Shown: piece by piece, positions 28,621-41,049 of the stretch
Layout of the letters: every line of letters begins with the position of its first letter
Numbering within the stretch: the first letter of the stretch is position 1
Assembly (NCBI RefSeq): GCF_910592395.1
Contig: NC_088315.1
Location: 16,229,808-16,293,807, forward strand
From: Lineus longissimus
Taxonomy: Eukaryota; Nemertea; Pilidiophora; Heteronemertea; Lineidae
Reading direction: 5' to 3'
Length of the DNA: 64,000 bases
Position numbers and translations under genes: made by a program
Notes under the pieces: model-generated
What the model was told of the DNA's origin: nothing
Database searches by the model: none
The model's input: only the letters and a program-made list of their open reading frames with translations

Positions 28621-31440
28621 TCTCCATACGCAGTGAGGGAGTAAGTATGTATCGAGTGAAATGGCCTGATATTGTCAGAATGAAAATTTCAAACAGGTCG
28701 AGGGACGAGGCCGATCCACTGCGTCCGGAGTGTACTCAACTTCGGTGGTTTCTGAGCATACCATAAGCTGATATCACCAGCTAGTTAAAAAAAATTCCCC
28801 GTACATGCAATAGAAAACGTACAAAAGCAAAAAGTTGGTATCGTCCCATCTAGATAATCCCCAGGGACCTAGACATCATAATCACCTCGAGCTCATTATC
28901 AACCTTCTGCCCCCACTGCTCATGTTCTTTCAGCTTACAATGTGCTGCGGTATGTCGTTTTTAGAGCTACATGTACCTAGAGCCCTGGCAAACGTTAAAA
29001 TGACTATGACTATGACTTATATATACAAAGACTGAAGCTAGCTGATTAGGACGGGAACACCTGTTTTGTTAAAAAACAACCAGACTGCATCCTTGCAACA
29101 AGTAGAAAATATGCCTAGTAGTTAGAGTGGCTGAACATTATTATAGTCCATTCGTAGATGTTAAGTGCGCATCATTTTGGGTTCTGGAGCGCGAACTTCT
29201 GGTCGGATTCCTTTGAAGTTTTCTTTCTTGATCTGAGCCTTGAAACCAAATATGATTTTTGCGTTGAATGCAGACGTTTTGGAGACCAACCTGATGATCA
29301 ACCGAAGAATAAAAGTTATGTTGGTGTTGGATATTTTTAAAGACACAAATAGTTTGGTCAATCTATCATTTCATTACCAACCATGTTCTAAATGAAAGCC
29401 TTTCCAATGCAGTTCGGAGGCAAACGGTTGAATCGTGTTCAGACTTTTTCGTCCGAATATTTTATGTACTGATCTCTGGACGCTTTCACTCGAAATGCAC
29501 CCTACCGTGTTTGCACAAAATGCCTCGCTTTCGATTCGTGCATTGAGGGTAATGAGTAATGTTCAGTAGAATATCCAAATGTACATCACGAACATTCCCG
29601 AGAGCTCGGCTTCTGCCTTATGTAACATATCTGTTGTTGGGCTACATTAAAGCGCCAGTATATACATAAATAATATAATTTCTTATGTAGAGTCAGAGCG
29701 AGACTGGGTTAATTGTGGGATGTCGGGGAGTTGTTGATGCTGATTGGACCCTTCGGGTGGCCGGCGAAGTCCGTTCCACCCAACTTGAAAGAAATGTAAA
29801 GGGTCCGATCCACATCCTAGTGTTACGGGGGTCTGAAAAAGGGTTCTCGATGACGTTGGTTGTGTCCATGACGACCGAGATAATTAATTCACGCTCTCTC
29901 TCTTTTTCCCGATTTTATCAAGGTAGGACCTCAAATCGTAATGATGTCTAATTTAGGCCTGATTCTATCCTTAAATGCATGCATGTACATATCATCACTT
30001 CCCCAACTCTTTAATATATATATTGGCGCAATCCTGAGTTGATTTAGTCACTGTTTGAACACCTTCACGGGAGTCTGAGCCACTTTTGTGAACACATCCC
30101 CGGTCCATCCCGGGTATTCCATCGACCTGGGAGAGGACAAGAACCTATGAATGATCAGGCGCTTCCTGTTCAACACTTACTCGGGAATGTATATTTGACC
30201 AGTCAGCTTTAACCGTGTTTACCGGAAAATGTTCGGGATGTGTGAAATTTTTGGTGGTAGGAATATGATAACGGTAATGGAGAATATATATCACTGGGAC
30301 CTGGCTCGGTTTTTTTTCGACAATTCACATTGCCAACAGCAATTTTTGTTGATCTAAAGTCAACCAAGATTTTGGCCCGTTCCCTGGCGCGTGCTTTCAC
30401 TCAAACTTTTTATCAGAATTTCTTAGAAATAATTAAGGGTTTCTCAGATTTAGAAAAACCATTAATAATTTTTCGACCAACTCAAATATGAGAGGTTTTT
30501 CTGGAGAGTAAAAAACCCTTAGAGGCAGTTACATCTCAAAAACCATTTGCCAATGGGGTTTTCGATTTTACCAAAAAACAAACTCTATTATGGGGTGCAT
30601 ATTTCTGTTGGCCGAAACTTATTTAATGGTCAAAAAGCTCGAAAGCTCTACTTTCAACAGTGCAGGCGTCCCTCTGAATAAGATCGAGACTTTTCAGTGA
30701 TTCTACAACACGAGTGAAATGTACGTATATCACTTTCTTCATTGTTCAAGTTTCTGGTAGGTAAGTTTCTCTGTGAGGTGGGAACCAGTGGCCTCCACCT
30801 GTAGTTATAAACAACAAGACCTATCTTCAGTAGATTATGTAGGTCTATTTTTAACCGCTGTAAGGTCACGTACCAAGATCTGCGGCTGAAAATTCGAATA
30901 ATGGATTCATGGGTGCCATGAGGTCAGTAAGGGGCTACTCTATTCGTTATTTATCATCATAACACGGCTAATATTACTACAACACATGCGCAAGAGATAC
31001 GAGCGTTCTACCGAAGCAAAAGTTTCAATCATAATAATACTCTCGACTGACCACTCTGAGACCGTTTATGAATATGCAAGCTATATGCACATTATCATTG
31101 GTTGCCATTCAACATAGTTCAACCGGGATGGACAATAGGTTGGCGTCAATTTCACACATGTAGATAGTTAGAGTTCAAAATGGCAAGCTCATAAGGATAT
31201 TATCAATGCGATTTCTTTATTGAAGCTTCACTGCCAATAGACTAGGCTAATAGACAGGGAAATTGATCGACTGCTATAACCACTGATAGAAGTATTGTGG
31301 TTATTTCCAAAGAGATATTTCATTCCCAAGACCAGCCAATGTCAATCAACTTAACACAACCTTAAGACCGTCATGTTTTAGTAAATCACCATGGAGGAAC
31401 TGTGGCCTGTTCAATGCATATTATACTGGGGGCGGTCACG
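28620..31440. other. No gene recognised; scattered repeat fragments
   Basis: A block at 29175-29235 matches the inverse of 21780-21850 (GTTCTGGAGCGC..CTGGTCGGATT), so it is a dispersed repeat. A MITE-like block with GGGGTGCATATTTCTGTTGGCC lies at 30420-30640. Nothing else could be supported. Confidence 0.4.
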
Positions 31441-31450
31441 CCTCAAAGTG

Positions 31451-31625
31451 AGCCGGTGTAAAAGTAAAAAGTGTCCCCCCTGGAAAAAGTGTCCGGCCCT
31501 ATTGTATTCTGCAATATGGTTCTATAGAGACCCTGACAGTCAATAGCTCAGAGATTGAAGCGCATAATAGAATCCTTTGTTCCCGGACATTTTATCCTAG
31601 GACATTTTAAACTTCTACACCGGTC
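31451..31625. mobile_element. Foldback MITE with GCCGGTGTAAAAGT ends
   Basis: The left arm GCCGGTGTAAAAGTAAAAAG then GTGTCC..GTGTCCGG is inverted in the right arm CCCGGACATTTT..GGACATTTTAAACTTCTACACCGGT. A related fragment lies at 48665-48720. Confidence 0.75.
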
Positions 31626-32101
31626 TTAGATCGGTGAGTCTATGCAAAGAATGATCCACAGAAACAGAGTCGTATCTACCATAGGCCCATCGAAGATTCT
31701 ATCAGAGTCTTTCAAGTAAACCCCCTGATTTTCTGAAGGAATCCTTTGTAGAATCTACATTATGACCGGCCATCATAGAATCTATATTGGAATAGGAATA
31801 TGCAAAATTTTCGTTTCTCTTCCAGAATTTGATGGTTATTACTATAATGGGTTTATACTTCGATATCTAATTTACACGTACTAGAACCATCATTCATTGT
31901 CAGGATATATTCTATGACAGATATCCCATTATAGAATCTACATTATTATTTGAGATCTGCTGTAAAACTTTGTTTGAGATAAGCATTATAGATTCTACAA
32001 TGGGTCATCAAAGACTCGAAGAGGAGACCATGATTGCCTGCGCACTTTTATTAGCTGCGTACATGAGGTCTAAGTTCAATTTGTCTAATTTCACATTTTA
32101 A

Positions 32102-32635
32102 TAACCCTAGAGAGCCCCACTAGGGGTCATAAGTGACCCCGCCTAATTAGCCGGTCATAAAATTAAGAATTGTTGATTGTTGGGTGCGAGAGTTCATAAT
32201 TGTGTTGGACACCACATGTGCTACCTTGAAAGCCCAATGGATCAGAAATGACCCTCATTGGTTAGTTGAAAAATCACCAGATGGCTCTACATGGCGGTGA
32301 AATTTACCCCTGTGACCCGTGGGGACATCTATGACCCATGGCCAGACCTTGGCTGGCGAGTTTTCTGTTAACAAATGAGGGTCATTTATGGAACACTGGG
32401 CTCTAAGGAAATACTTTGTCAGATTATGAGGCTACTCTGCAAATATTCAGGTACATGTACTCTAAACTAAGGGTGAAGCAGCCTAGGAGTCATATACGAC
32501 CCCTCCCAAAATCCGTATTAATGTGAAAATATATCCCAAACTCATATTGAGTTGTCATAAGGGACCAAAAACAAGCTGAATGACAGAAATGTACAGTTTG
32601 TCCTACTGCCAGAAGTATATCCGGGTTCTCTAGAG
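32102..32635. mobile_element. Possible piggyBac-type non-autonomous element with TTAA flanks
   Basis: TTAA lies at 32098-32101 and 32636-32639. The ends CCCTAGAGAGCCCC (32105) and, inverted, CTCTAGAGAACCCG match at 11 of 14 positions. CCCTAGA-like ends with TTAA duplications are typical of piggyBac. The left end has three extra bases, so this is tentative. Confidence 0.45.
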
Positions 32636-33299
32636 TTAAGACTGAAGTTGCTGAAGTCCCAATTCTAATTATTCCTGATCCTCGGACTGTTATGGTTGGG
32701 GTTAGCATAGCCCTATATTGCCTATGATAACTGTATTTAGGCCTCACTTATGAATTAATGACTCACATTGTGAACAAAGAGTAATCAATTTACTTGAGAA
32801 TCGGGAATAAGGAATAAGAAGCCAACTGCAGGCTCATTTTAGCGAAATTGCATTATTTTACGCCACTACCAACTTAGGTAATGCTATATACATGTTTAAC
32901 CCTTATTTTTAATTTTCTTTAAAAAATTTGCATACACGTATTTGTTTTAACGAAAAATACCTTTTTTAGTGTATCATTTTGACTAGAGGCCCACTCAGGT
33001 TGGATCTTATATAAGCAACACCTGAAAAAGGGCTTGATAAGGAATGCTTAGAAGAGCTTCAATAGCATTGCTTGTAGAAAAACATACGAATTTGATTTAT
33101 TTGTATTTTGAGTAACTCTCTACCTGGATGCACCACACATCGCGAAATAAACCACGGTGATAATTTCTATTTCATTCTTTCAAAAACATATCATTTTAGC
33201 GCATAGAAAAGACCACCTAATAGACCGGAAACGGCAGTAGTAACACTGAGAAAAATCTAGTATTCGTAGTAAAAATTAAATATATCATAATTTGAATAA

Positions 33300-33565
33300 A
33301 CTCCTCTAGGCGGTTAGTTCGACATCCTATGCATAGAATGGTATCAGACCACTGCATTGCTGACAGCAAGTTTTCACGTTGCCCTTCATCAGACAGCTGC
33401 AAGTCTGAAGAATTCAGCATTTCCTGTGCTTTTTCGTACATCTTCACACCTGTGGAGTGCGTCAGTGGTTCGACAGAAGCTTTCAGAGAAGATAGCACGT
33501 TTCAGTAACTTATCCGCCGTTTCTTTCACCAGTCTCAACTACTCGATACCTAACCAATCGTACCG
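33300..33565 (-). pseudogene. Coding-like fragment in two frames, unassigned
   Basis: On the minus strand one frame reads V-K-E-T-A-D-K-L-L-K-R-A. A second frame then continues S-L-K-A-S-V-E-P-L-T-H-S-T-G-V-K-M-Y-E-K and onward to S-A-M-Q-W. The composition looks like a helical protein, and the frame change suggests decay or an unseen intron. I do not recognise the family. Confidence 0.2.
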
Positions 33566-34367
33566 TTAAAAAATGTTAAAGGGAATGGCCCGCCAAAAAA
33601 TGGGGAGTTTTGGACGGCCCGGTCAAAACCTTAGGCGGGAATAAGGTTTCATTGATAAATATAAGGAGTTTCAAGGCCCCCAAACCACTTGTAAGGTTCA
33701 ATAGATACTGGCCTTTCATTGGTTTACCGTCTGCGTATCATTTACATACTCTCATTTTGAAAAATATGACAATCTTTACGATCACGTTATTGATTTTTGC
33801 AACATTTTCGGTAACGCGCCCCTTGCGGATCTGTAAGGTACCATTCGGATGCTTGAAAAATGCTTCGTCTCGTCGATTCGCTCGCGGATAAACGCATCAG
33901 GTTGACGGCAGCAACTTTTAATTGTTGGAGACAGAGAAGGAAGGAATATGATTATCAGTTTGATGAAAACTTTGCAAAGTTTCTTCTTGGGACTCGAAAT
34001 CCATACTACTATTCTCTCCATTTTCCATTTTCTCCTCTCTCCAACTCACTACTATCGCTATTGACTGCGTAACATACACTAACATTCTTTCGCTATCATT
34101 GCTAACTTCATTTACTAGAACACTGGCCTCTTTGTAGCCGATTATGTAACCCATAGTGGAAACACCTGACAGCGCCGCCCGGCATGATCCACGTGCTACT
34201 GGCATATTTATAACTCGTAGTAAATAAGGTTGTAAAAATATGCAAATGAGATGCCGTATATGGAAACCATGACGTCACTAAGCAGTTCTTATTTCTGCTA
34301 CGGGTGGCGCTGTTGCTTGCTTCTGGAGGCGCTATTCAACCTCTTTAAACAGTAAAAGAAAAAGTAG

Positions 34368-34712
34368 ACTGTTGTTTTGCACCAACGTGTACTGTATATT
34401 TCTGTTACATTGCAATTGTACATGTAAGCTGTACAGATCGTTACCTAAGAGTTTACAAATGGAATAATTCTCTAACGGGGACTTGAAACTTTAAAAAATG
34501 GCCAAACAAGCAGTAACCTACTGTTTTTGCACATACATGTACTGTATATTTCTGTTTCATTGCAGCACAGCGGTTCCACAGATGTAAACTGTAAGGTTGT
34601 AACCTAATGTGATTACAAAATTGAATTTTTCTTTAACATGGAGTTAAAAATTAAAAATGGCTAAACAAGTAGCACGCTGTTGTTTTTGCACCTACATGTA
34701 CTGTATATTTCT
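34368..34712. repeat. ~155-bp tandem repeat, 2.2 copies
   Basis: TTTTTGCACxTACATGTACT then GTATATTTCTG recurs near 34375, 34524 and 34683, with alignable intervening sequence (ATGGCYAAACAAGYAG). Confidence 0.75.
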
Positions 34713-35139
34713 ATGCCGATTGTTTAATTCGGTGGTCGTTTGATGGGAAATGACACACGCCATCACTGCCGTGCTGGCACCAGAGAAAACTTGCCGCTTT
34801 TGGCAGATTAGCGATGATTGAAACAATACCTTGTAGTATTCTAACATGGCAAACTGAGTGAACATAGTATGACTAACTGAGCACACACATACGCTGAACT
34901 AACATGCATCAATCGGGAAAATGATACACGCACCATTTGCAAATACATGTATGCAGACAACGCGTGAGCATGCATGCATGTGGCATGCATTATCATTGAC
35001 TATTGGCGACGCCTGGCGTAATGGGCCATTTTATAGTGCAGCGGGTTTCAACGAGTTCGTCAGGACAATGAATCATGATCAATGGATCGAAATTATGTTC
35101 GTTGATTTTTTTCTAATGACCGAATGGGAGATTTTCTAG

Positions 35140-37320
35140 CCGAGGGAACGATATGGGTTTGTCAAATGTATGAAAATACCAGAAAGCACTAATTTCATGA
35201 ATTTAACCGAAAACAAAAGCAGTTCCATGTGATTACACATCTATCCAGTAAACATTGAGTGGAATTTCAAAGGCAAGATAACCTTGAACATATTTTCATG
35301 ACCCAAACAATCTACACCATGAACATATTTGATTGGAACAACAGAAGAAATTTCGCAGCCCACCACAAAAAAATAAGAAATCTCATATTTTTTTATAAAG
35401 TTTCGTGAATCGCAAAAGTAAGGAGAAAAATTTGGCGCTGTTAAGTAGTGAAAATGAGATACAGGTTCATGTGTGTGGGACATTTCAAGGCTTAGCAGCT
35501 GCGATGTTCATTTCTTGTAGCTCAACGCTACATGCGCTGCCCATATGCACTTGTACTTGTATATAACATATATATCATGCTTATTCATCAGAATGAGCTG
35601 TTCATTAGTGAAGTGCTGGAATTACCAGACTACATATACATGTACAGAAACACAGTGTTTTGTACCCTCTGCGAATGTTTGCAGCAGCGTAGGTAGATTG
35701 CCATACCTGTTGAAGGCGTAGAAAGATAAGTCAAGAAGCGCACCTGAACCAAACAAGTTGTTATATACGTACACTCTTAGAAAAAAGTTTCTGAACTTTT
35801 GTAAAATGTATCTCGGAGTCTCTCATCTTCAAGTGTACAAGCAAGTATGAATAGGTACAAGTATTGTCTTCAGGGCGGACGATCCTATCCACATAGTATT
35901 ATCGGTTGAAGTTTTCTAGCAAGAAATATATCTGCGGTGTTGGCCGAAAAACAATAAAACAACTTTTTCAAAGCTCACAAATCTTCATTTCTGATAGTGT
36001 AGGGCCTTCACTGTGGCCTACCAAAAGATGCATGCATAGTATATTCTGCAGGGGAGGTCGATTTTGGGGGTCAATTTTTACTTTTTTCTACTCCATCAGT
36101 ACCTGATGTACTGTACTGATAGATTAGATATAGGGTGACTTTGGAAGAGAGTTTTAACGAGAATTGAACGGATAGGTTTTTGTCAAAATAATTGCCTTCA
36201 ACCTAGTTTGCTTTTTCGCCACACTGATGATTCGACCGGCCTGCCCCCCCCCCCCCCCCCCCAACAAAAGGTATAGCGTGGCAGATTGGAGCCATTTAAT
36301 GGACTAACTGCCATCGACCGAGACCACACAGTTGGTCAGTCTAATCATGGGTCATACATGGTACAAGATCGGCACATAGTATACATTTCATGTGTGATAT
36401 GTAGCGGATGATAGAAAGACGTTTCTTGGTGATAGTTGCAAAAGAAGATCTCTCTGATACTGCGTGGATGATGATGAGGGATGGACTTCCCGATAAACTT
36501 TCAGATAATCAAATTCATGGAATTCCAGCATGGAAAGCCGCGTCGATAGCGAGTACAGGCAATGTGTATGTAGGCCTACAACTCGTGCGAAAATTCTGAT
36601 ATGAAAATTTGGAGTAAATTTTTTTGATTTTTTTTTGGCCGACTTGCTGTGTTTCGGTTTTCTCCAGAGCAAAAGTTGAGAGGGAGAACAAAACGATAGC
36701 GAGGTGTTTTTTTCTCTTTGCTTGATGTCATCAAGGCAACTTGATTGTTTTGTACTATTGTCTTAAGCAAAAATTCATAAGGCGCTTATATATTGTTGTT
36801 GCAAGGTATACCAAACATTACGAGTTTGCGATTTTTTTTAATCATTTTTCGTTTTAGCTGCAATCGGTAGACCCGAGAAAATGCACGGAATCTATTTCAA
36901 CTTCATCACAGGATATGTAAGTCACGTTCTGACGACCTGAAGAGTTACTTAACTTGGTTATTTTGAGAAACCAACGTGAAATGAATGCTTCCAGGTTTTT
37001 ATGAAAAGGCGTTGGTATGAACATGGGAAGTCTACAAGTGCCGCAGTGCTTATCTTCAAGTGTACCGTCCTGGATGCACCGGTCTACCTGAGGAATGCAG
37101 TTGAAGTGTACTGTACAATGTACATGTCAGTATCAAAGCAACATATCCTGAGAAATAGCAGTCAGGCAAGCATCCGCCGGCGTTTTGCGAGTTGTTCGCC
37201 AGTTCGGGGAGTTTCGCCATTGACACCCGCATAATCTATTGCGCCTCTCATGTCTAAATCGTGTCAGTAATGAATATATCAATTTACGGGTAACTTGCAC
37301 TTCGGTGATCCTTGCCTGAC
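35140..37320. other. No gene recognised
   Basis: It contains a CACTCTTAGAAAAAAG MITE-like end at 35773 and a C19 homopolymer at 36244-36262. The short overlapping ORFs around 36.4-36.7 kb have no family resemblance or splice support. Confidence 0.4.
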
Positions 37321-37432
37321 TGAATAACTCTCGAAAAATAAAGGGTTTGGGCATTTGAAAAACCTTTAGGTTTTTCATCCAACGCAAATATGCACCTGTA
37401 GAGGGTTTTCAGATAATTGAAAAACCTTAACG

Positions 37433-37708
37433 GAATGGGCGGCTTTTTTACTGCAGTATGTTTGTTCTTCTTCTAGTTAATCAGTAAACTATTTTTTTCT
37501 GAACGTGTTTGATGCTTTCCAATTTCAGCTCTTAGCTAGTAGAAAAACGCGTTATTCGTTATTTTTAGTACGCACGAGTCCTTTCCCGCTACGTGAGTGC
37601 ACGCCGAGATCCGAGTTCACGTCACCCCGCTATCACGACGCAGAAAAAGAGTTTACTGGTGAACCAGAAGAAGAACAAACATACTGCAGTAAAAAGCCGC
37701 CCATTCCT
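37433..37708. mobile_element. MITE with ~57-bp near-perfect inverted repeats
   Basis: GGAATGGGCGGCTTTTTTAC then TGCAGTATGTTTGTTCTTCT (left) is inverted at 37652-37708, ending AAAGCCGCCCATTCC. The loop is about 165 bp. Flanks CTTAAC and TTTAAC may be a target duplication with one mismatch. Confidence 0.8.
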
Positions 37709-38564
37709 TTAACAGTGGTTGTCGCCAGAGGTTGTTTTAATCTACAGCTTAGGTTATTTCAGATGACAACATTTATCAGAATTCTCTGAAAATAACAGCG
37801 TTATTAGCCCATGATAATGACAACATCTGGCACGAATTACACATAAATATGTTTCAGCAATAGTTGTTAATAAATATACATGTCCTAAAAATGCCCGACA
37901 TTAATTTGCCCTGGCCGGTTCGGCCTATCGACCCCCTGTTTACAGGGTAACGATCACGATTTGCCATGATAACCCTTTGATAAGGCAGAAGAACAATGTC
38001 AATTTAGGCCCAGGTGCGAGAGGGCTTTGTTTAAAGACAAAAAAAAACGAGTATCGAGCTAGGCCTGAACTCGTTTTACTGCGAGGTAAAGGGCAAACAA
38101 ACGTGATGACCCAATAAATTATAAGCCCGCAATTTCATGTTCAATTGCTGGTAACAATGCATTTCTCTCCTACATGTACAAAATATCATCGGTTAAAAGT
38201 GCAAGAATATTTTATGATGCTTATTCTCCATAAGACGCCCACTCGTGAAAGGAACGTCTAAGGGAAGCTATATACAACCATGGTGTGCAGGTTACCTGGC
38301 GTACTTCAGCTAAAGTTTAGGCTGGTAACAAACATAAGAGCCACTACCAAGGTACTATGCCCTGCAGTATTATACACCTGAACCATCCAGTATAGTCAGA
38401 AACAGAAGGTCCTAGTTAATTTACCATTTCAGACAAAACAAACTCTAGCTGAGCTGCTGACTTGAATCACACATGCATTTTACTTCACACTTTGTGTAAT
38501 GAGAAATACTTTAACCGTTCGCTGGCCGGAAAGATGTTGAATTACAAGGTCAGTGTGAGGATAG

Positions 38565-38765
38565 ATGAACGGCCATATTTAAAGGTGTACACCTTCGTAA
38601 TATCTGCTGTTCCAGGAAAACAGAAATTATCATGCATATGAATTTGCTAAATTTTGGTATTGAAAATATTTCTATATCTGTCTTCACCACGACAATGCTG
38701 AAATTTACATTTAGATCGTATTAATTCAATTGAAAATTTTCGAATTCAATAGCAACTTTAAATTT
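38565..38765 (+). repeat. Dispersed repeat family (copy 1)
   Basis: The shared core is CAATGCTGAAATTTAxATxx, followed by CAATTGxAxATTTTCxAATTCAA and TTTTTTxACGAACGGC. Other copies are 58975-59235 (plus), 42090-42362 (minus) and 47590-47975 (minus). Confidence 0.6.
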
Positions 38766-39825
38766 TTTAACGAACGGCGGGAATCCTTTAATGAACGGTC
38801 TACTTACTTGAAGAAGTAACACCCAAAATCCGACATGAGACGACGCCACGTTTAGCAGTCACCAGGGTTTCGACGAACTATTTTAGTCGCCCAGTGCTGA
38901 CCTAGTTGTCAGCACTGAGTAACAGTCTCCTTTGTGCACTTAAATTTGGTGTTGGTCAGGATGTTCGGTGGCTACCCGTATATTTGGGTATATGTAAGGA
39001 GTTGGCTACTGTGAGTGTATATTGGAGTATAGGCATTAGTAGAGTTTGATAATCAGTTTGAAAACCGTGTGACGTATGTTTCTTCCTGAAATGAATATTT
39101 ATGGAGTTACAGGTACCCGGCTGGCAATTAGGGAAACATCTTTCTTTAGTTGTGGGTACATGTATATGACTTGGGTCGAAACAATTACTCATCATGTATG
39201 ATGTAAATCATCCGTGCTGAGATAGATCCAAATTTTAATGATTTTTTTAGAATATATTCTTTTGTATGCTACCAGTTGGCAGTTTTTTGTAGTTGACGCG
39301 TTATTTTTTTGGGAAGTCCTAAATATTCACTTTTGGCTCATTTCACTCGAAAATTTAAGTTTGAGAAGCGCAATTTGCGTCTACCTGTTGAAACGAATAT
39401 TGGTGTCGCCTCTTCGTGGAGATCTTCATGAGCCTTAGTAACATGATGCCGCAGTCATAATACCATTACTGAGTAGAGTCATATTTCCAAGAAAGCAATA
39501 TATATGTCGTGTATATGTGTTTACTCATCGAGTTCAACTGTTTCCTCTGATATTCGAGATTGTGTTGGTAGAGATAAGATAGCATCATATCAATATTCAG
39601 CGCTCTCGGCCGAATCCAACCTTTGTACAAAACAGACCTCCCGGCCTCCCGGCAGCACAGCTCGGTTATCGATGGTCCGGCTGCGGCCCTGAATACACAA
39701 GATATAGATAAGAATCTCGACAAACTCAGGAATTGATCGGATTCTCCAGGCTGACAACGGAGAAGTGAAAAAAACCCTGAATCTCAGGATGTCACATAGG
39801 GCATGGGATAGTTACGTCGGTATAC

Positions 39826-40320
39826 GGTAAGTTAGACACCGGAAAATTAGACAACGGTAATTTAGACAATGGTCATTTCAGACAACGGTAAAATAACATC
39901 AAGTTGGTCACAAAATGACGCTGGGTTTTTTTCAGTAGGCAATTACTAAGGGGACATCGTAGGCCCTAATTATAGGGACTACAATTGAATTTTGATTGCA
40001 CCAAGCAAAATTTCATGATTACCCAAGCAAAATTTGTCATGAAGGTGTTAGATTTAATTACCTGAGAAATAACAGTCAATTATTCAATTAATCGAATTTG
40101 TGCTGATAGGCCCATGATCATGCCAACCCCCAGCTAAATGACGATAATTCCTAATCTTTGATATCGGCTTTGAAGAGGTGAACAACCTCTTCAAATTGTC
40201 TAATTTACCTATCCTTGTGTCTAGATTACCATTGTCTAAAATGACCAGTGTCTAGATTACCGTTCTCTAATTTACTTCGTCTAAATTACCGTTGTCTAAT
40301 TTACCGGTGTCTAACGTACC
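39826..40320. mobile_element. Foldback element with GTCTAA-type minisatellite arms
   Basis: The left arm, built on TTAGACACCGG and TTAGACAACGGTAATTTAGA, is inverted in the right arm, a 130-bp array of about 20-bp units such as GTCTAATTTACCGTTGTCTA. The outer 15 bp match inverted with one mismatch. Confidence 0.8.
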
Positions 40321-40657
40321 TGGATTCAGTTATATCATTGAGTTGTTCGAATATCAGTTCGATTCAGTTCTTTTTCACTCCTACGTCATAATCGAGGGGC
40401 GTAACCCCGAGTGTCACCTGAGAATAGATCGCCCAATAGTCCATTTCACAAGAAAATGTCCCTTGGATATTTTGTAGTATGAAGAAAATGTTTGGATGCG
40501 GTATTCACTCATCTTAAACGTCAGACCTCTATAAGGGTGCCATCACGTTATGTTTGCTCTTCAGCTAGCAATTAAAATATTTCAGCCCTTTTCAAATACG
40601 GTTTATTGTAGATAAACAAAAGCCCACTCGCCCCAAGGCCTAAATTCCCATATAGCC

Positions 40658-41006
40658 GCACGTACACCACCTGAAAATGGACCACCAATCTTGGTTCGCG
40701 AACCAATGCCGCACCATCGAAAATCCACCAAGCGCGTACACCAGCGCTGCAGCTAGTTATAAAATCCGGCAACAGATGGCGCGCAAACAATAAGCAGAAA
40801 GCGCCATTTCGAAAGCGCCGCCTGTTGCCGAACCATCTAACTAGCTAATTGCCGATCCATTAGCGCGTACACTACGACAAAGCCGAGCTTTTAACAAGCC
40901 GGGCGAATTTGGCCCATCAAGCTTGATGGGACAAATTCGCCCGGCAATTTGTACCGGCAATGGATTGCCGAACAAATTTGTCGCGGCAATGTGGTGGTGT
41001 ACGTGC
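40658..41006. mobile_element. Foldback element containing a 46-bp palindrome
   Basis: The ends GCACGTACACCACC and GGTGGTGTACGTGC are exact inverted repeats. At 40899-40944 lies a 46-bp palindrome centred on AAGCTT with one mismatched pair. Several internal GCGCGTACAC motifs are repeated. Confidence 0.75.
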
Positions 41007-41049
41007 AATTGGTCCACCAATATTTCGTGGTGTACGCGCAACTAACATT

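Noticed and set aside
36244-36262. Poly-C run as a possible regulatory site
   Set aside because: Similar C runs of 12-19 occur at 27607, 41936 and 60828, at least two of them inside transposon ends. Likely repeat slippage.
39826-40320. CRISPR-like short repeats
   Set aside because: The repeats are simple 20-bp units in inverted arms without spacers. A foldback element explains them.
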